From NCBI GenBank assembly GCA_000583135.1, contig JFBG01000012.1, positions 1-64,000 of the forward strand: DNA of 64,000 nucleotides, read 5' to 3'. The notes below the pieces were generated by a model. That model worked only from the letters and a program-made list of their open reading frames with translations. It ran no database searches and had not been told where the DNA came from. Below, one piece after another: positions 10,311 to 18,957 of this stretch; the first letter of the stretch is position 1, and each line of letters begins with the position of its first letter. This DNA comes from Thioalkalivibrio sp. HK1. GTDB taxonomy: Bacteria; Pseudomonadota; Gammaproteobacteria; HK1. Both the position numbers and the translations under genes were made by a program.

Positions 10311-10719
10311 CAAGGAAAGCCTGCTGCGTATTTCTCAGCCCTGCGGGAAGGGTCTGGTCTTTGTCGACCAAGTAGAAGCAGGAGTAGGGATCGGTGTCGC
10401 AAAGCGGCTGCGGCGGATCGATGGATAGCCCGGCAAACATCGTCGTGCGCTCACCGCCCGATGCCTGACGGCAATTGCCTTGGTGGTCGCATTTCAAGCC
10501 ACCGCTTCCGTGCGGGGAGGCAAGTTGGTTATCGTGTTCGATCCAACCCCCTTCCGCCAACTGACTATCGTGCTCGATCCAGCCTCCGATATCCGCAGGC
10601 TGCGGGGTCAAGGCATCGTCGGCGCCGCTTTGGGCCTGCAGCGGGGACGTGAATACCACCAAGATGCCCAACGCCATCGCCGCCACGAGTCCGCCCAATC
10701 GATGATGTCTCTTTTTCAT
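10306..10719 (-). CDS. Small secreted protein with a duplicated WIEHD motif
   Basis: A 137-residue protein with a clear signal peptide (basic start MKKRHHR, hydrophobic LVAAMALGILVVF, cleavage near LQAQS). The mature part carries a tandem duplication, GGWIEHDSQLAE then GGWIEHDNQLAS, followed by a region with four cysteines (KCDHQGNC, LCDTDPYSC). GAGGAG lies upstream of ATG 10719. I do not recognise the family. It lies about 500 bases beyond the 3' end of the large repeat protein on the same strand, and both are secreted, so they may be functionally linked, but this is only proximity. Confidence 0.6.
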   Translation of the reverse strand: MKKRHHRLGGLVAAMALGILVVFTSPLQAQSGADDALTPQPADIGGWIEHDSQLAEGGWIEHDNQLASPHGSGGLKCDHQGNCRQASGGERTTMFAGLSIDPPQPLCDTDPYSCFYLVDKDQTLPAGLRNTQQAFLE

Positions 10720-11245
10720 ATCATTTCTCCTCGCCGACCAAGGAAGGAACGATCGATACTACAAATGCCATAAATTTCAAAATTCGTCAACCCCTTTTTT
10801 TCGCCGACCGAGACGACTTCGCCTTCCGAGCGATGCGCTCTTTCAAGGGATTCGGCTTGTCGATGCGGCGGGTAGCCGATGTCCGATCAGCGAAGCGAAA
10901 GCATCGCAGCGAAGATTCTTTGCGCCAAAGAACTTTGGCAAGAACACAACCGCTTCAAGCGCAAGCCCGCTTTATGCAAGCGATCGATGATCGATTCGAT
11001 GCGACCGAGATAATCGGAAAAATCGGGAGGCTTTCCGATATAAAAAGGGCGAAAGCGCCCATCGTTCGAAGTATCGATTGAAATAAGCAAAGAGCGCCCG
11101 ATATCGATGTGCACAAGAATATTCGCAAGACTTTTCCGTATGCACCCGCAAAGGGCGGGCCGCTTTTATCTACCGAAGCGAGCGGGCCGGTGGCGCCAAC
11201 ACCACCGGCCCTGCTTCGAACGAAGTTGGGGCTTCTAAAAACCGA
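10720..11245. other. Intergenic between two secreted-protein genes
   Basis: About 525 bases with a short T-run near 10793 and the hairpin listed at 11175-11218. It presumably holds the promoter of the small secreted gene. No open frame here has a plausible start or composition. Confidence 0.4.
11175..11218 (-). terminator. Strong GC hairpin after the large repeat-protein gene
   Basis: GGGCCGGTGG (11184-11193) pairs with CCACCGGCCC (11202-11211), and the flanks CGAAGC/GCTTCG extend the stem. It lies 28 bases past the stop of the minus-strand gene, the right place for a transcription end, but lacks a T-run. Confidence 0.45.
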
Positions 11246-14200
11246 TCAGTTGCAGCCGGAGTTGTTGACGAGCACACCGCTACCGGTGCGGGTCAACACC
11301 TGAACACTGAAGGGTTGCTCGCTCGTGGCATCGCATGAAAGACCCAAGCCCCTCCAGACATAGGAGATCAGATCGGAAAGTTCGCTGCTTTGCAAATGCC
11401 GCACCGAGTAGCGATCGATCGTCCCCAGATCGACTTGCCTAAGAACACCCATATCGTCATAGCAATAAAGCTTGGTATCGGTGCAGTGCTCACCGCTCGG
11501 GGCATTGCATCGGATGCGGACATTCGTGATCTCGTTGGTCAACGGCGAGGAGATGGACTCGATCGACGCCACGTGGAGACCCTCGAACGGCCGGCTCACG
11601 ATAACCGGCGAGTTATTGACGAGCACCCCGTCCCCCGAGCGCGTCCACACTTGCGCTTCGAGGCTGCCGTCGCCTCGTATTTCGCAGTTCAAACGCCCTT
11701 TCCCGGCCCATGACCCGCTCGTAATCTCCTCGATTTCCGCCGCCGTGAGGGTCAAGGTGCCGTTGGCGGGGATCGGATCCAATACACCCTCGAAAACCTC
11801 ACCGTCTTGCGAGGTACAAAACAGGTAGGCATCGCAGTCGGTATCCTGCTTGCAGCGCACGCGCAAGGTGGCGTGGTCCAACGAGTTCGAAGGCGGAATG
11901 GCCGGGGCTTGCGCTTGCTGCGCCCATTCAGCGCCGGTGGTGTCCTTGACCACGATGAGCATGGAGGCGCTTTCCTCTTGGCCCCCAGCGGTGGATGTGG
12001 CGTTGACCCGAACATCGACATTTAGCGCATCGTCATCGGCAGCGGCGCTGACATTGAATACGTGGGGAGTTTGCCAATCATCCCGAGGGATCGATATCGT
12101 GTTCGTATTCAAGGTGATGATTTCCGGGCTGTCGGTGGAAAGAGCGACCTGCACATCCGTTTCCGGCTGGTAGCCCAAAAGGATATGGAACTGTTCGGTC
12201 TCGCCTTCGTTGACCGATGGGCGGGAGCCATCGACGGCCTCCAACGAGAGAAAGGGGCCTTCGGGCTCGGGTTCGGTTCTATCCAAGACCCTGATCTCCC
12301 TCCTGACGATCTCGGCGTAGACATCCGGTCCCAACTGGGCCTTGAACTCGTAGTTGTTATGTATCAGATCATCATCGACCAAGGCCCTGACCGTCATGGT
12401 CTGCTTTTGGGAGAAGTTCTCCGGGGTGAATGTCAGGAAATAGGGGTTCACCGTGATTTTCGATGAACTGGGAGAGAAGGTGACGATCGACGATGACCCG
12501 GGGGAAACGCTCAACGAAACGCGATAATCGAAAGAATCACCCTCGTTGATGTCAACCGTCTGATCCGGACCCGGCTCGATGAGTATTTCGAGATAATCGG
12601 GGTCCGCCTCGTCATCGGTGACTTCCACCAAAATCCTGGCGTTCGCTGCGGGATAGCCATCGGAAGCGGACAGGATCATCTCCGCTGCGTATGATTGATC
12701 GTCGTCATCTTGCGCCGCGCTGACCGTGACGTCCTGATACACCCCCCAATTTCCGCTCGTGAATGTGAGCGACGACGGCGAAATCGTGAGCCCTTGCGGA
12801 CCGACGATGGACGAGAACGAAAAGGATATGACGACATCCGCACTCGGTTCGGATTCGAGCCTGACGCTGAATCTCCCGGACCTTCCCTCTCGGATCCTCA
12901 AACTCGGAATGTTTATATCGATCCCTTCGGCAGCCCCGTCGTCATCCTCCATCAGAACCGTCATGGTTTCGTTCGGAGCGACGATGCCTCCGCTTGCCGT
13001 CAATGTGATCAAAGCCTCATCATCGGTCGCATCGTCATCGTGCCCAATGGCGACGGTGACGGTCTGGGCTTGGTCGTGGTTATCGGAGGTGAAGGTCAGC
13101 GATGCCGGGGTCAGCGTGATATCGGCATCGGGGCTCGAAAGGACTACCGAGACGTCCGCGTTCGGGGCGACATTCAAAGCGACCGTCAATGTGCCCGACT
13201 CGCCCTCCTTGACAAGGATCTCCGTGGCCGGAACCAAGACCATGAGGCCCGAGGGCGGCTTGTCGTTATCATCGACACTGATCGATCTATTCACATTATC
13301 CGCATCGATACCCCCGCTGGCCGACAAGGTGATGGTGTCTTGATCGTCGACGTCATCGTCATCTTCCGCAGCGCTGACGGTGACGGTTTGGGCTTGGTTA
13401 TAGTTATCGACGGTGAAGGTCAACGATGCCGAGGATAGCGTGATATCCGAATTCGACTTCGTGATCGCCACCGTGACATCGGCATTCGGAGCGTCGCTGA
13501 GAACGACCGTCATATCGACCGAACCGCCCTCGTCGATGGTCAACGCATGGAAGGGACCGGTGACGATCTTGCCCAAAGGAGCCGCCGGCGCATCGTCATC
13601 ATCGACGATGACCAGTTTGCTCGCATCATCGGCATCGATACCCCCGCCGGCCGACAGGGTGATCGTGTCTCGATCGTCGGCGGCATCGTCGTCATTCGCG
13701 GCGCTGACGGAGACGGTCTGGGCTTGGTCGTAGTTATCGGAGGTGAAGGTCAGCGATGTCGGGGATAGGGTGATATCCGCATTCGTCTTCGAAAGCGTCA
13801 CCTGAGTATCGTCATCGGGGGAGACGCTCAAAGAGACCGACAGCACCGCCGAGCCGCCCTCTTCGACCGATAGCGCTCCGGCCGGGGTGATGAGGATCTC
13901 GCCGGGCGGCGGCTCGTCATCATCGACGCTGACCGATTTGGTCACATTGGCGGCCACGATGCCTCCGCCGGCCGAGAGGGTGATGGTGTCTTGATCGTCG
14001 ACGGCATCGCCATCTTGGGCTGCGCTGACGGCGACGATCTGGGCTTGGTCGTAGTTGCCGGGGGTGAAGGTCAGCGATGTCGGGGATAGGGTGATATCCG
14101 AATTCGTCTTCGAAAGCGCCACTGTCACGTTCGCACTCGGGGCGACGCTCAAAGCGATCCGCAGATTGGCCGAAGTGCCCTCGTCGATGAGCAGCGTTCC

Positions 14201-14947
14201 GAGCGGGCTCACGATGACGATATTGCCCGCAGGCTTGCTATCCCCCACAGCGACGGATTTGGTGGCATTCGCCGCCGAGATGCCTCCGGTGGCCGAAAGG
14301 GTGATCGTATCTTGATCGTCGACGGCATCGCCATCTTGGGCGGCACTGACGGTAACGGTCTGGGCTTGGTTGTAGTTCCCCAAGGTGAAGGTCAACGATG
14401 TCGGGGAAAGGGTGATATCCGAATTCGTCTTCGAAAGCGTCACCACAGCGCTCCCGATCGGCGCTGCACTAAGAGCGACGGTGAACGTACCCGAAGAGCC
14501 CTCGTCGATGTCGAGAGTCCCGGCGGGGGATATAGCGATCGTGGCCGTCGGTTTCGTAGGATGGGTTTGGGTGATCGTATTGCCTCCCGTGCCGCAATCC
14601 GATAGGGTGCCGCAACCCGGATAGCCGGATGCGGTTTGGGTTGCGCTATCTGCATACTCAACGCATATCTGCGCCGGGGCGGCGATATTGAAAGTGCCGC
14701 TGCTTGCAATCTCGTCCTCCCCGTCTTGACTGTCGAATGCTTGGCAAAGACCGTTACTTTCATCTCGCCCCGAAATCCTGATGGTCGCGCTACATTCATT
14801 CGTCAATCGATAGGCGGTTTCGGTTTGACCTTGCTGCGAAAGGTCGATGCATTCGTGGGCGGGAGTGGTGGTTTGGGCGATCGCCGATCCGGACATGATC
14901 GATATCGCGAGGATGGCCATGAAGGTGGCGATTGCCTTGGATTTCAT
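11246..14947 (-). CDS. Large secreted Calx-beta-like repeat protein
   Basis: A 1233-residue exported protein. Signal peptide MKSKAIATFMAILAISIM to residue about 25. Residues about 26-120 form a cysteine-containing N-terminal part. Residues about 122-1003 hold eight repeats of roughly 105 residues, each with an IDEG/VNEG start, DITLSPTSLTFT-like centre, NYDQAQTVTVSAA and an Asp-rich turn (DDDAVDDQDTITL). This matches Calx-beta/cadherin-like calcium-binding beta-sandwiches in surface proteins. Residues 1021-1233 hold two copies of another unit, each with conserved cysteines and ending in VQVLTRTGSGVLVNNS or a close variant. No LPXTG, autotransporter barrel or membrane anchor is visible. GGGGAG precedes ATG 14947. 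Role in adhesion or surface structure is inferred. Confidence 0.75.
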   Translation of the reverse strand: MKSKAIATFMAILAISIMSGSAIAQTTTPAHECIDLSQQGQTETAYRLTNECSATIRISGRDESNGLCQAFDSQDGEDEIASSGTFNIAAPAQICVEYADSATQTASGYPGCGTLSDCGTGGNTITQTHPTKPTATIAISPAGTLDIDEGSSGTFTVALSAAPIGSAVVTLSKTNSDITLSPTSLTFTLGNYNQAQTVTVSAAQDGDAVDDQDTITLSATGGISAANATKSVAVGDSKPAGNIVIVSPLGTLLIDEGTSANLRIALSVAPSANVTVALSKTNSDITLSPTSLTFTPGNYDQAQIVAVSAAQDGDAVDDQDTITLSAGGGIVAANVTKSVSVDDDEPPPGEILITPAGALSVEEGGSAVLSVSLSVSPDDDTQVTLSKTNADITLSPTSLTFTSDNYDQAQTVSVSAANDDDAADDRDTITLSAGGGIDADDASKLVIVDDDDAPAAPLGKIVTGPFHALTIDEGGSVDMTVVLSDAPNADVTVAITKSNSDITLSSASLTFTVDNYNQAQTVTVSAAEDDDDVDDQDTITLSASGGIDADNVNRSISVDDNDKPPSGLMVLVPATEILVKEGESGTLTVALNVAPNADVSVVLSSPDADITLTPASLTFTSDNHDQAQTVTVAIGHDDDATDDEALITLTASGGIVAPNETMTVLMEDDDGAAEGIDINIPSLRIREGRSGRFSVRLESEPSADVVISFSFSSIVGPQGLTISPSSLTFTSGNWGVYQDVTVSAAQDDDDQSYAAEMILSASDGYPAANARILVEVTDDEADPDYLEILIEPGPDQTVDINEGDSFDYRVSLSVSPGSSSIVTFSPSSSKITVNPYFLTFTPENFSQKQTMTVRALVDDDLIHNNYEFKAQLGPDVYAEIVRREIRVLDRTEPEPEGPFLSLEAVDGSRPSVNEGETEQFHILLGYQPETDVQVALSTDSPEIITLNTNTISIPRDDWQTPHVFNVSAAADDDALNVDVRVNATSTAGGQEESASMLIVVKDTTGAEWAQQAQAPAIPPSNSLDHATLRVRCKQDTDCDAYLFCTSQDGEVFEGVLDPIPANGTLTLTAAEIEEITSGSWAGKGRLNCEIRGDGSLEAQVWTRSGDGVLVNNSPVIVSRPFEGLHVASIESISSPLTNEITNVRIRCNAPSGEHCTDTKLYCYDDMGVLRQVDLGTIDRYSVRHLQSSELSDLISYVWRGLGLSCDATSEQPFSVQVLTRTGSGVLVNNSGCN
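11935..14575 (-). repeat. Eight in-frame Calx-beta-type repeats, about 310-330 bases each
   Basis: The coding repeats of the large secreted protein. The first five (upstream end, 13.0-14.6 kb) are most alike at DNA level, for instance repeated runs encoding SLTFT and DDQDTITLSA, suggesting recent duplication. Units six to eight are diverged. Confidence 0.75.
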
Positions 14948-15697
14948 CTTTGCATCTCCCCAAGAGGGCTATTTCGGTTGATGGATGGTTTGAAAGCCGC
15001 ATTACCACACAAGGATAATTCTCCGCCTCGACCCGAGAAGCGAGGACGGGCAATCACCTCCGCTTACGATCGATGACAACTATCTATCATTACCACTTTA
15101 TCGTGAGATTTTCAATAGCTATGCTTATCGCCGGTATCGCCCTTCCAAAGATATCATCGACTCTCGACGTCCCGACTCTGCCGACTCTCGATACCACGAT
15201 TATTTTGCGCCGAACCGATTGACCGAATATCCGATTGATCGAATAAAAGACTCTTTCCTGGCGATCCGCCATGGGCATTTCGATCAAGCCGAGGACTTCG
15301 ATGGCTTGATCGATCTTCGAGCGGTCATTGCGCCCTCTTCGATGCACTGCAAAGGCGAAGGCCTTCGATCTTCGAGCGAATCTTGGAAGATCGAATCCCC
15401 TGAGGCATCCGGCTCTTTGGCCATTCGTCTTGGGTCGAAGACCGTATCATCTTCGCATTACAAGGCAACGAATCTCGAGGATCGAAAGCCGACTCCTATC
15501 GAGTTGGAAGCCGAAGGAGCGAAAAACGATGGATAATCCTTGATTGTCCCTCGTTGTCCCTCGAGCGAAAGTCGATATCGTTGCCGGGCTTCGAAAGGTC
15601 CACCGCACGAGCGATCCTTATCGATGCATCCGGCCGAAGCGAGATTTTTTGCACGATATCGGGGGCGATCATGTAACCTTCCACGGATAGCCTTCAC
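14948..15697. other. Intergenic before tRNA-Ser, no gene recognised
   Basis: About 750 bases, with an AT-richer patch near 15075-15260. The short open frames on either strand have no ribosome-binding site and no recognisable product. It presumably holds the promoters for the large secreted gene (minus) and for the tRNA (plus). Confidence 0.45.
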
Positions 15698-15788
15698 GGA
15701 GAGGTGGCCGAGTGGCTGAAGGCGCTCCCCTGCTAAGGGAGTATGGGCTAATCCCCCATCGAGGGTTCGAATCCCTCCCTCTCCGCCA
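15698..15788 (+). tRNA. tRNA-Ser (anticodon GCT)
   Basis: A 91-base class II tRNA with encoded CCA. Acceptor arms GGAGAGG and CCTCTCC pair, with discriminator G. The anticodon stem CTCCC/GGGAG (15725-15729, 15737-15741) encloses CTGCTAA, anticodon GCT at 15732-15734, reading AGC/AGU serine codons. A long variable arm and the T-loop GTTCGAATC are present. It flanks the NurA-HerA-methyltransferase-DprA block, so it may be that block's insertion point. Confidence 0.97.
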
Positions 15789-16334
15789 ATCAAACGCTCG
15801 ATCGCCCTCATCTTCACCTTCCGATACCCGTGACCGGCACCGGATCCGATTGACGTTCATCGTGCCGTAGACCGTCTCCTTGCCCTCGGACTCGAAACGA
15901 ACCGCAGCATCCACCCCGCAGCCGGGGGCTGGATCCGAGCGAGGATCGGCCGCATCGATGATTGATCCTCGTCTCTTATCGATCCGGTCTCATCGCGAAC
16001 GACCTACCCGAAAAATCACCATCCGATCGGTATCGACAGGGGATCGAGGCGCTCTTTTTCGATCACGAGACCGCTGCGACCGCAGACGGCGAGCCTTCCT
16101 TGACCACGATCAAGATCGGCTCGGAACCTGCGCCATCGATCATCGAATATCCCTTCATTCATCGCCGAACCGAACGCTTCGGAAAAAGCACGAGTCGTCC
16201 CCCCGAACAACCGAGCCGGCGCTCTTCCTTCGCCCCGCATCCGAATTTTGTCGTGCCCCCAACCACGGCGAGGGCGTTCTTTCAAACACTCACCGTCATG
16301 CCTTCGATAAACACCCGAAGCCCGCAAAGCCGGC
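15789..16334. other. Gap between tRNA-Ser and the DprA-like gene
   Basis: About 545 bases just downstream of the tRNA and beyond the 3' end of the defence-type operon. Open frames of 120-165 codons exist on both strands but are low-complexity, overlap the DprA-like gene in antisense, and lack start signals. I see no integrase remnant and no copy of the tRNA 3' end. Confidence 0.45.
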
Positions 16335-17738
16335 TCAGTTGCCGAACAAAGAAGCCTGCCGCGCATCGATCCACTCGTAGCGCACGGGATTCGCAAGACA
16401 CCGAACCCTCCTTTCCGCCTGCGCCCGCCTCAGCCAAGCATTGACCTGCGCCTTGTTCACATCGAGCAACTCGGCGATCTCATCCGGGGTCTTGGCCGAC
16501 TCGGCGCAAGTCCTTGAAATCATCCGAAGAAAGAGGTCATAGAACGCAAGGCTTTCATCCGATGGCAAGCGACCCATCGACAAGGCCTTGCGCTCGATCC
16601 CGGAATGCGTCGCCATCGACTCGGACTCGCTCCCCGACTCCACCGACGCACTTGCCCGAACCTCCGGGGTGAGCGAAGATGCCTCGGATTCTTCCGATGC
16701 AACCTCGAGCCCGGCACTTCGCTCGCCGCGCTCCCCTTCCGGCGACGATTGGATTTCCGGGCTCGGTTTCATCGGGCTAAAAAGATCCGCTTTCTTCGCT
16801 ATGAAACCCTCCGAATCACCCCATAAATCCTTGACCTGCAAGCGATCGACATCCTCGCAAACCCACCTCGCCCCCCGCTTTACGAGGGCATCGTTGCCCG
16901 CGAAAGAGTCGTTGGTCGGCTTTATCCAAAGGGGAACCCAGCGCTTTTCGATATTCTCCGAAGCCCCGTTCCATGTTCCACCTTCGATGCCCGAACGAAC
17001 CACCAAGGCCGCATCGCCGAGGCAGTAGATATATTTATTGCGCCCCATGGCATTGCCTGCGCTGAAACCGGCTTCGGGATGGACCGCCGATACAAGAACG
17101 AGCCTCTTTTCCCTCAAGTAAACGCGGTACTTAGAAGCCGAACTCGCCCGCAACAACCCATCGGACAGCACCCCGACGACGGTGCCTTCGTTTTCAAGCG
17201 CAGCGTGCATCGATGCTTGGTCCACCCCTTTCGCCCCGCCGGAAACGATACCGTGCCCTTGCCTTGCAGCCGCAGCCCCGATCCTTCGCGCATAGCCCAA
17301 ATCATCCTCGCCCGCTTTGCGAGAACCGACAACGGCAAGTCCACCGCGATCGAGCAGCGTGCGATCACCGCAACCGTAGAGCACCGCCGGAGAGTCCGCC
17401 CCCAACCGCCGCTTCAACCGAATCGGGTAATCCCCATCCGATCGCGTCATCACCCACAGCCCGGCCCGCAACCACCTCTCGACGGCGATAGCCAGCGCCG
17501 CACCCCGATTCAACAACGCCTCGATGCGATCCAATGTAATCCGCCGATCCGACCACCCCTCGAGGATATCCCGAGGTCGATCCCCCAGCAGCGCCTCGGG
17601 AGTGAGCGATCGCTCTTTGAGCCAAATCGCAAACCGCCCCCACTCGCCCGGCGTCAAGGGCTTCGCCAAGCCACCATCGGCCCTCGAAAAATGCGAGGTC
17701 AACAGCAAAACCGCCTGCGTCTTCGGTGAAACGAACAT
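16335..17738 (-). CDS. DprA-like (SLOG Rossmann) protein with C-terminal winged helix
   Basis: A 467-residue DprA/Smf relative. An N-terminal helical region (about 30-110) precedes the Rossmann core with VGSRKAG (137-143), SGGAKGVD (166-173), GRNKYIY (232-238) and GGTWNGA (253-259), matching the DprA nucleotide/ssDNA-binding core in a variant form. A Ser/Glu-rich linker (about 325-390) leads to a DNA-binding winged helix (395-467) containing TPDEIAELLDVNKAQVNAWLRRA. Canonical DprA loads RecA on ssDNA in transformation. This longer variant lies downstream of a nuclease, translocase and methyltransferase with a 118-base gap on the same strand, so a defence role is more likely. Both roles remain possible. 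Confidence 0.75.
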   Translation of the reverse strand: MFVSPKTQAVLLLTSHFSRADGGLAKPLTPGEWGRFAIWLKERSLTPEALLGDRPRDILEGWSDRRITLDRIEALLNRGAALAIAVERWLRAGLWVMTRSDGDYPIRLKRRLGADSPAVLYGCGDRTLLDRGGLAVVGSRKAGEDDLGYARRIGAAAARQGHGIVSGGAKGVDQASMHAALENEGTVVGVLSDGLLRASSASKYRVYLREKRLVLVSAVHPEAGFSAGNAMGRNKYIYCLGDAALVVRSGIEGGTWNGASENIEKRWVPLWIKPTNDSFAGNDALVKRGARWVCEDVDRLQVKDLWGDSEGFIAKKADLFSPMKPSPEIQSSPEGERGERSAGLEVASEESEASSLTPEVRASASVESGSESESMATHSGIERKALSMGRLPSDESLAFYDLFLRMISRTCAESAKTPDEIAELLDVNKAQVNAWLRRAQAERRVRCLANPVRYEWIDARQASLFGN

Positions 17739-17856
17739 TCAACCCCCAAAACCGGCCGAAGCCAACGCAACGGGATAGACCTTCGCTCCCGGAACGCCGC
17801 AGCAGAGCTGCGAGCACCGTACGACAAGTACTTGCGATCAAAGGAAATTCGTTTGG

Positions 17857-18957
17857 CTATGCTAGATCAGCCCAAATATCATATTCAACGATAGCCTCGC
17901 TATGGCTTCGGAGGAAGGCATCGGCCTGTCTCTTGCCTTCGAGCGAGGTGCCTGCATCTTTTATGGTGGATAGGCGCCAACGACTGTTTCGAAATGAATT
18001 TTTTATGATATCCAAAGGGTCGTCGGGTCTGCTCGATATTCCGCCGAAGCGGACGACCATCTTGGCATCCGGCTTGCAACAATCGGCAACGTTATTCCAA
18101 ATCCTGCGAATATCGCTGACATAGTCTTGGGGATTCGAGTGTAGGATCTGATGCTTATTCTTGTAGTCGACATCGGCCGCACCGCCCAAGAACCAATAAC
18201 GAAGCCACTGATCGGTGATATAGGTACGCATACCGTAATAGGGTGGTGAAGTGATCACCCAAGAAAATTTTGGCTTACCTGATACGGGCTTTAGCGAATC
18301 GATCTCGCGGCTGTCGCGAAGACGGACCTCGCCATCGCTTTTCGGAAGAGAACCGTAGTAGCGTTTCGCTCGGCGTTCCATGATGCCGAGAACATCCACT
18401 TGCAAGGGCTGCAAATCACGATTTTTCCAATACCTGACGGCGTATGCAGGCTTCGGGGCATAGGTTCTGGGGCTCTGATTGGAAAAATAACTTTGGAAGG
18501 TCTTCTGTCTCGGACCGTGCAATGCCCCGAGGATGATTCCCCGCAAAGCGATGCGAGCCGGTGTCGAGCAGTCTTGGAGAAAAGCGGATCTGAAGCGACA
18601 AAGATCGACGAGGACTTCGGCATGATACGCCCATTCCCAAAATGGACCCGACGGGATATCGTAAGGCTTGATGGCCGACAGAATATCTCGAGCCTCGGAC
18701 AATATCTCAGGTATGCCGACCTGGGCCAACTTGGCTTCGGTGATTGCGGCCGCGACCGGACTCGAATCCACCCCCAGCGAGGATAGGCCTTCCAATCGAG
18801 CGGCGAAGTTCGTTGTTCCTCGCCCACAAAAAGGATCGAGAACGGTTTGGTTCCTCTTGGCGTATCTTCGCAAAATCCGTAGCGGAAATGCGAGAGGGAA
18901 CATGGTGAAATACGGGCATATCGCGTTCAATGATGTATTTATCAAGCGCCCAGTCAT
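17857..18957 (-). CDS. DNA methyltransferase (N4-cytosine/N6-adenine type)
   Basis: A 366-residue SAM-dependent amino-group DNA methyltransferase. The SAM-binding motif I is DPFCGRGTT (residues 41-49), followed by an acidic strand end in SLGVDSSP. The catalytic motif IV is SPPY (237-240) in ITSPPYYGMRTY. Motif I precedes motif IV with about 190 residues between, room for a target-recognition region, an alpha-like order; SPPY is more usual in N4-cytosine enzymes. ATG 18957 overlaps the HerA stop (ATGA). No separate type II endonuclease adjoins it; the NurA nuclease of the same operon is the only candidate nuclease. Target sequence unknown. Confidence 0.85.
   Translation of the reverse strand: MTGRLINTSLNAICPYFTMFPLAFPLRILRRYAKRNQTVLDPFCGRGTTNFAARLEGLSSLGVDSSPVAAAITEAKLAQVGIPEILSEARDILSAIKPYDIPSGPFWEWAYHAEVLVDLCRFRSAFLQDCSTPARIALRGIILGALHGPRQKTFQSYFSNQSPRTYAPKPAYAVRYWKNRDLQPLQVDVLGIMERRAKRYYGSLPKSDGEVRLRDSREIDSLKPVSGKPKFSWVITSPPYYGMRTYITDQWLRYWFLGGAADVDYKNKHQILHSNPQDYVSDIRRIWNNVADCCKPDAKMVVRFGGISSRPDDPLDIIKNSFRNSRWRLSTIKDAGTSLEGKRQADAFLRSHSEAIVEYDIWADLA

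Noticed and set aside
11935-14575. Regular repeats considered as a CRISPR array or satellite
   Set aside because: Period is over 300 bases, unit divergence follows codon positions and they encode protein repeats. There are no short direct repeats with unique spacers.
15219-15536. Short plus-strand frame before tRNA-Ser as a small gene or antitoxin
   Set aside because: There is no ribosome-binding site, no matching partner and no family-like sequence.
17079-17729. Long plus-strand open frame opposite the DprA-like gene
   Set aside because: Its product is Pro/Arg-rich with no start signal, while the minus strand has clear DprA motifs. It is an antisense shadow caused by GC-rich codons.
17857-18957. 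Classical type II restriction-modification pair
   Set aside because: No separate restriction endonuclease is next to the methyltransferase. The only nuclease is NurA, coupled to HerA, which is a different arrangement.
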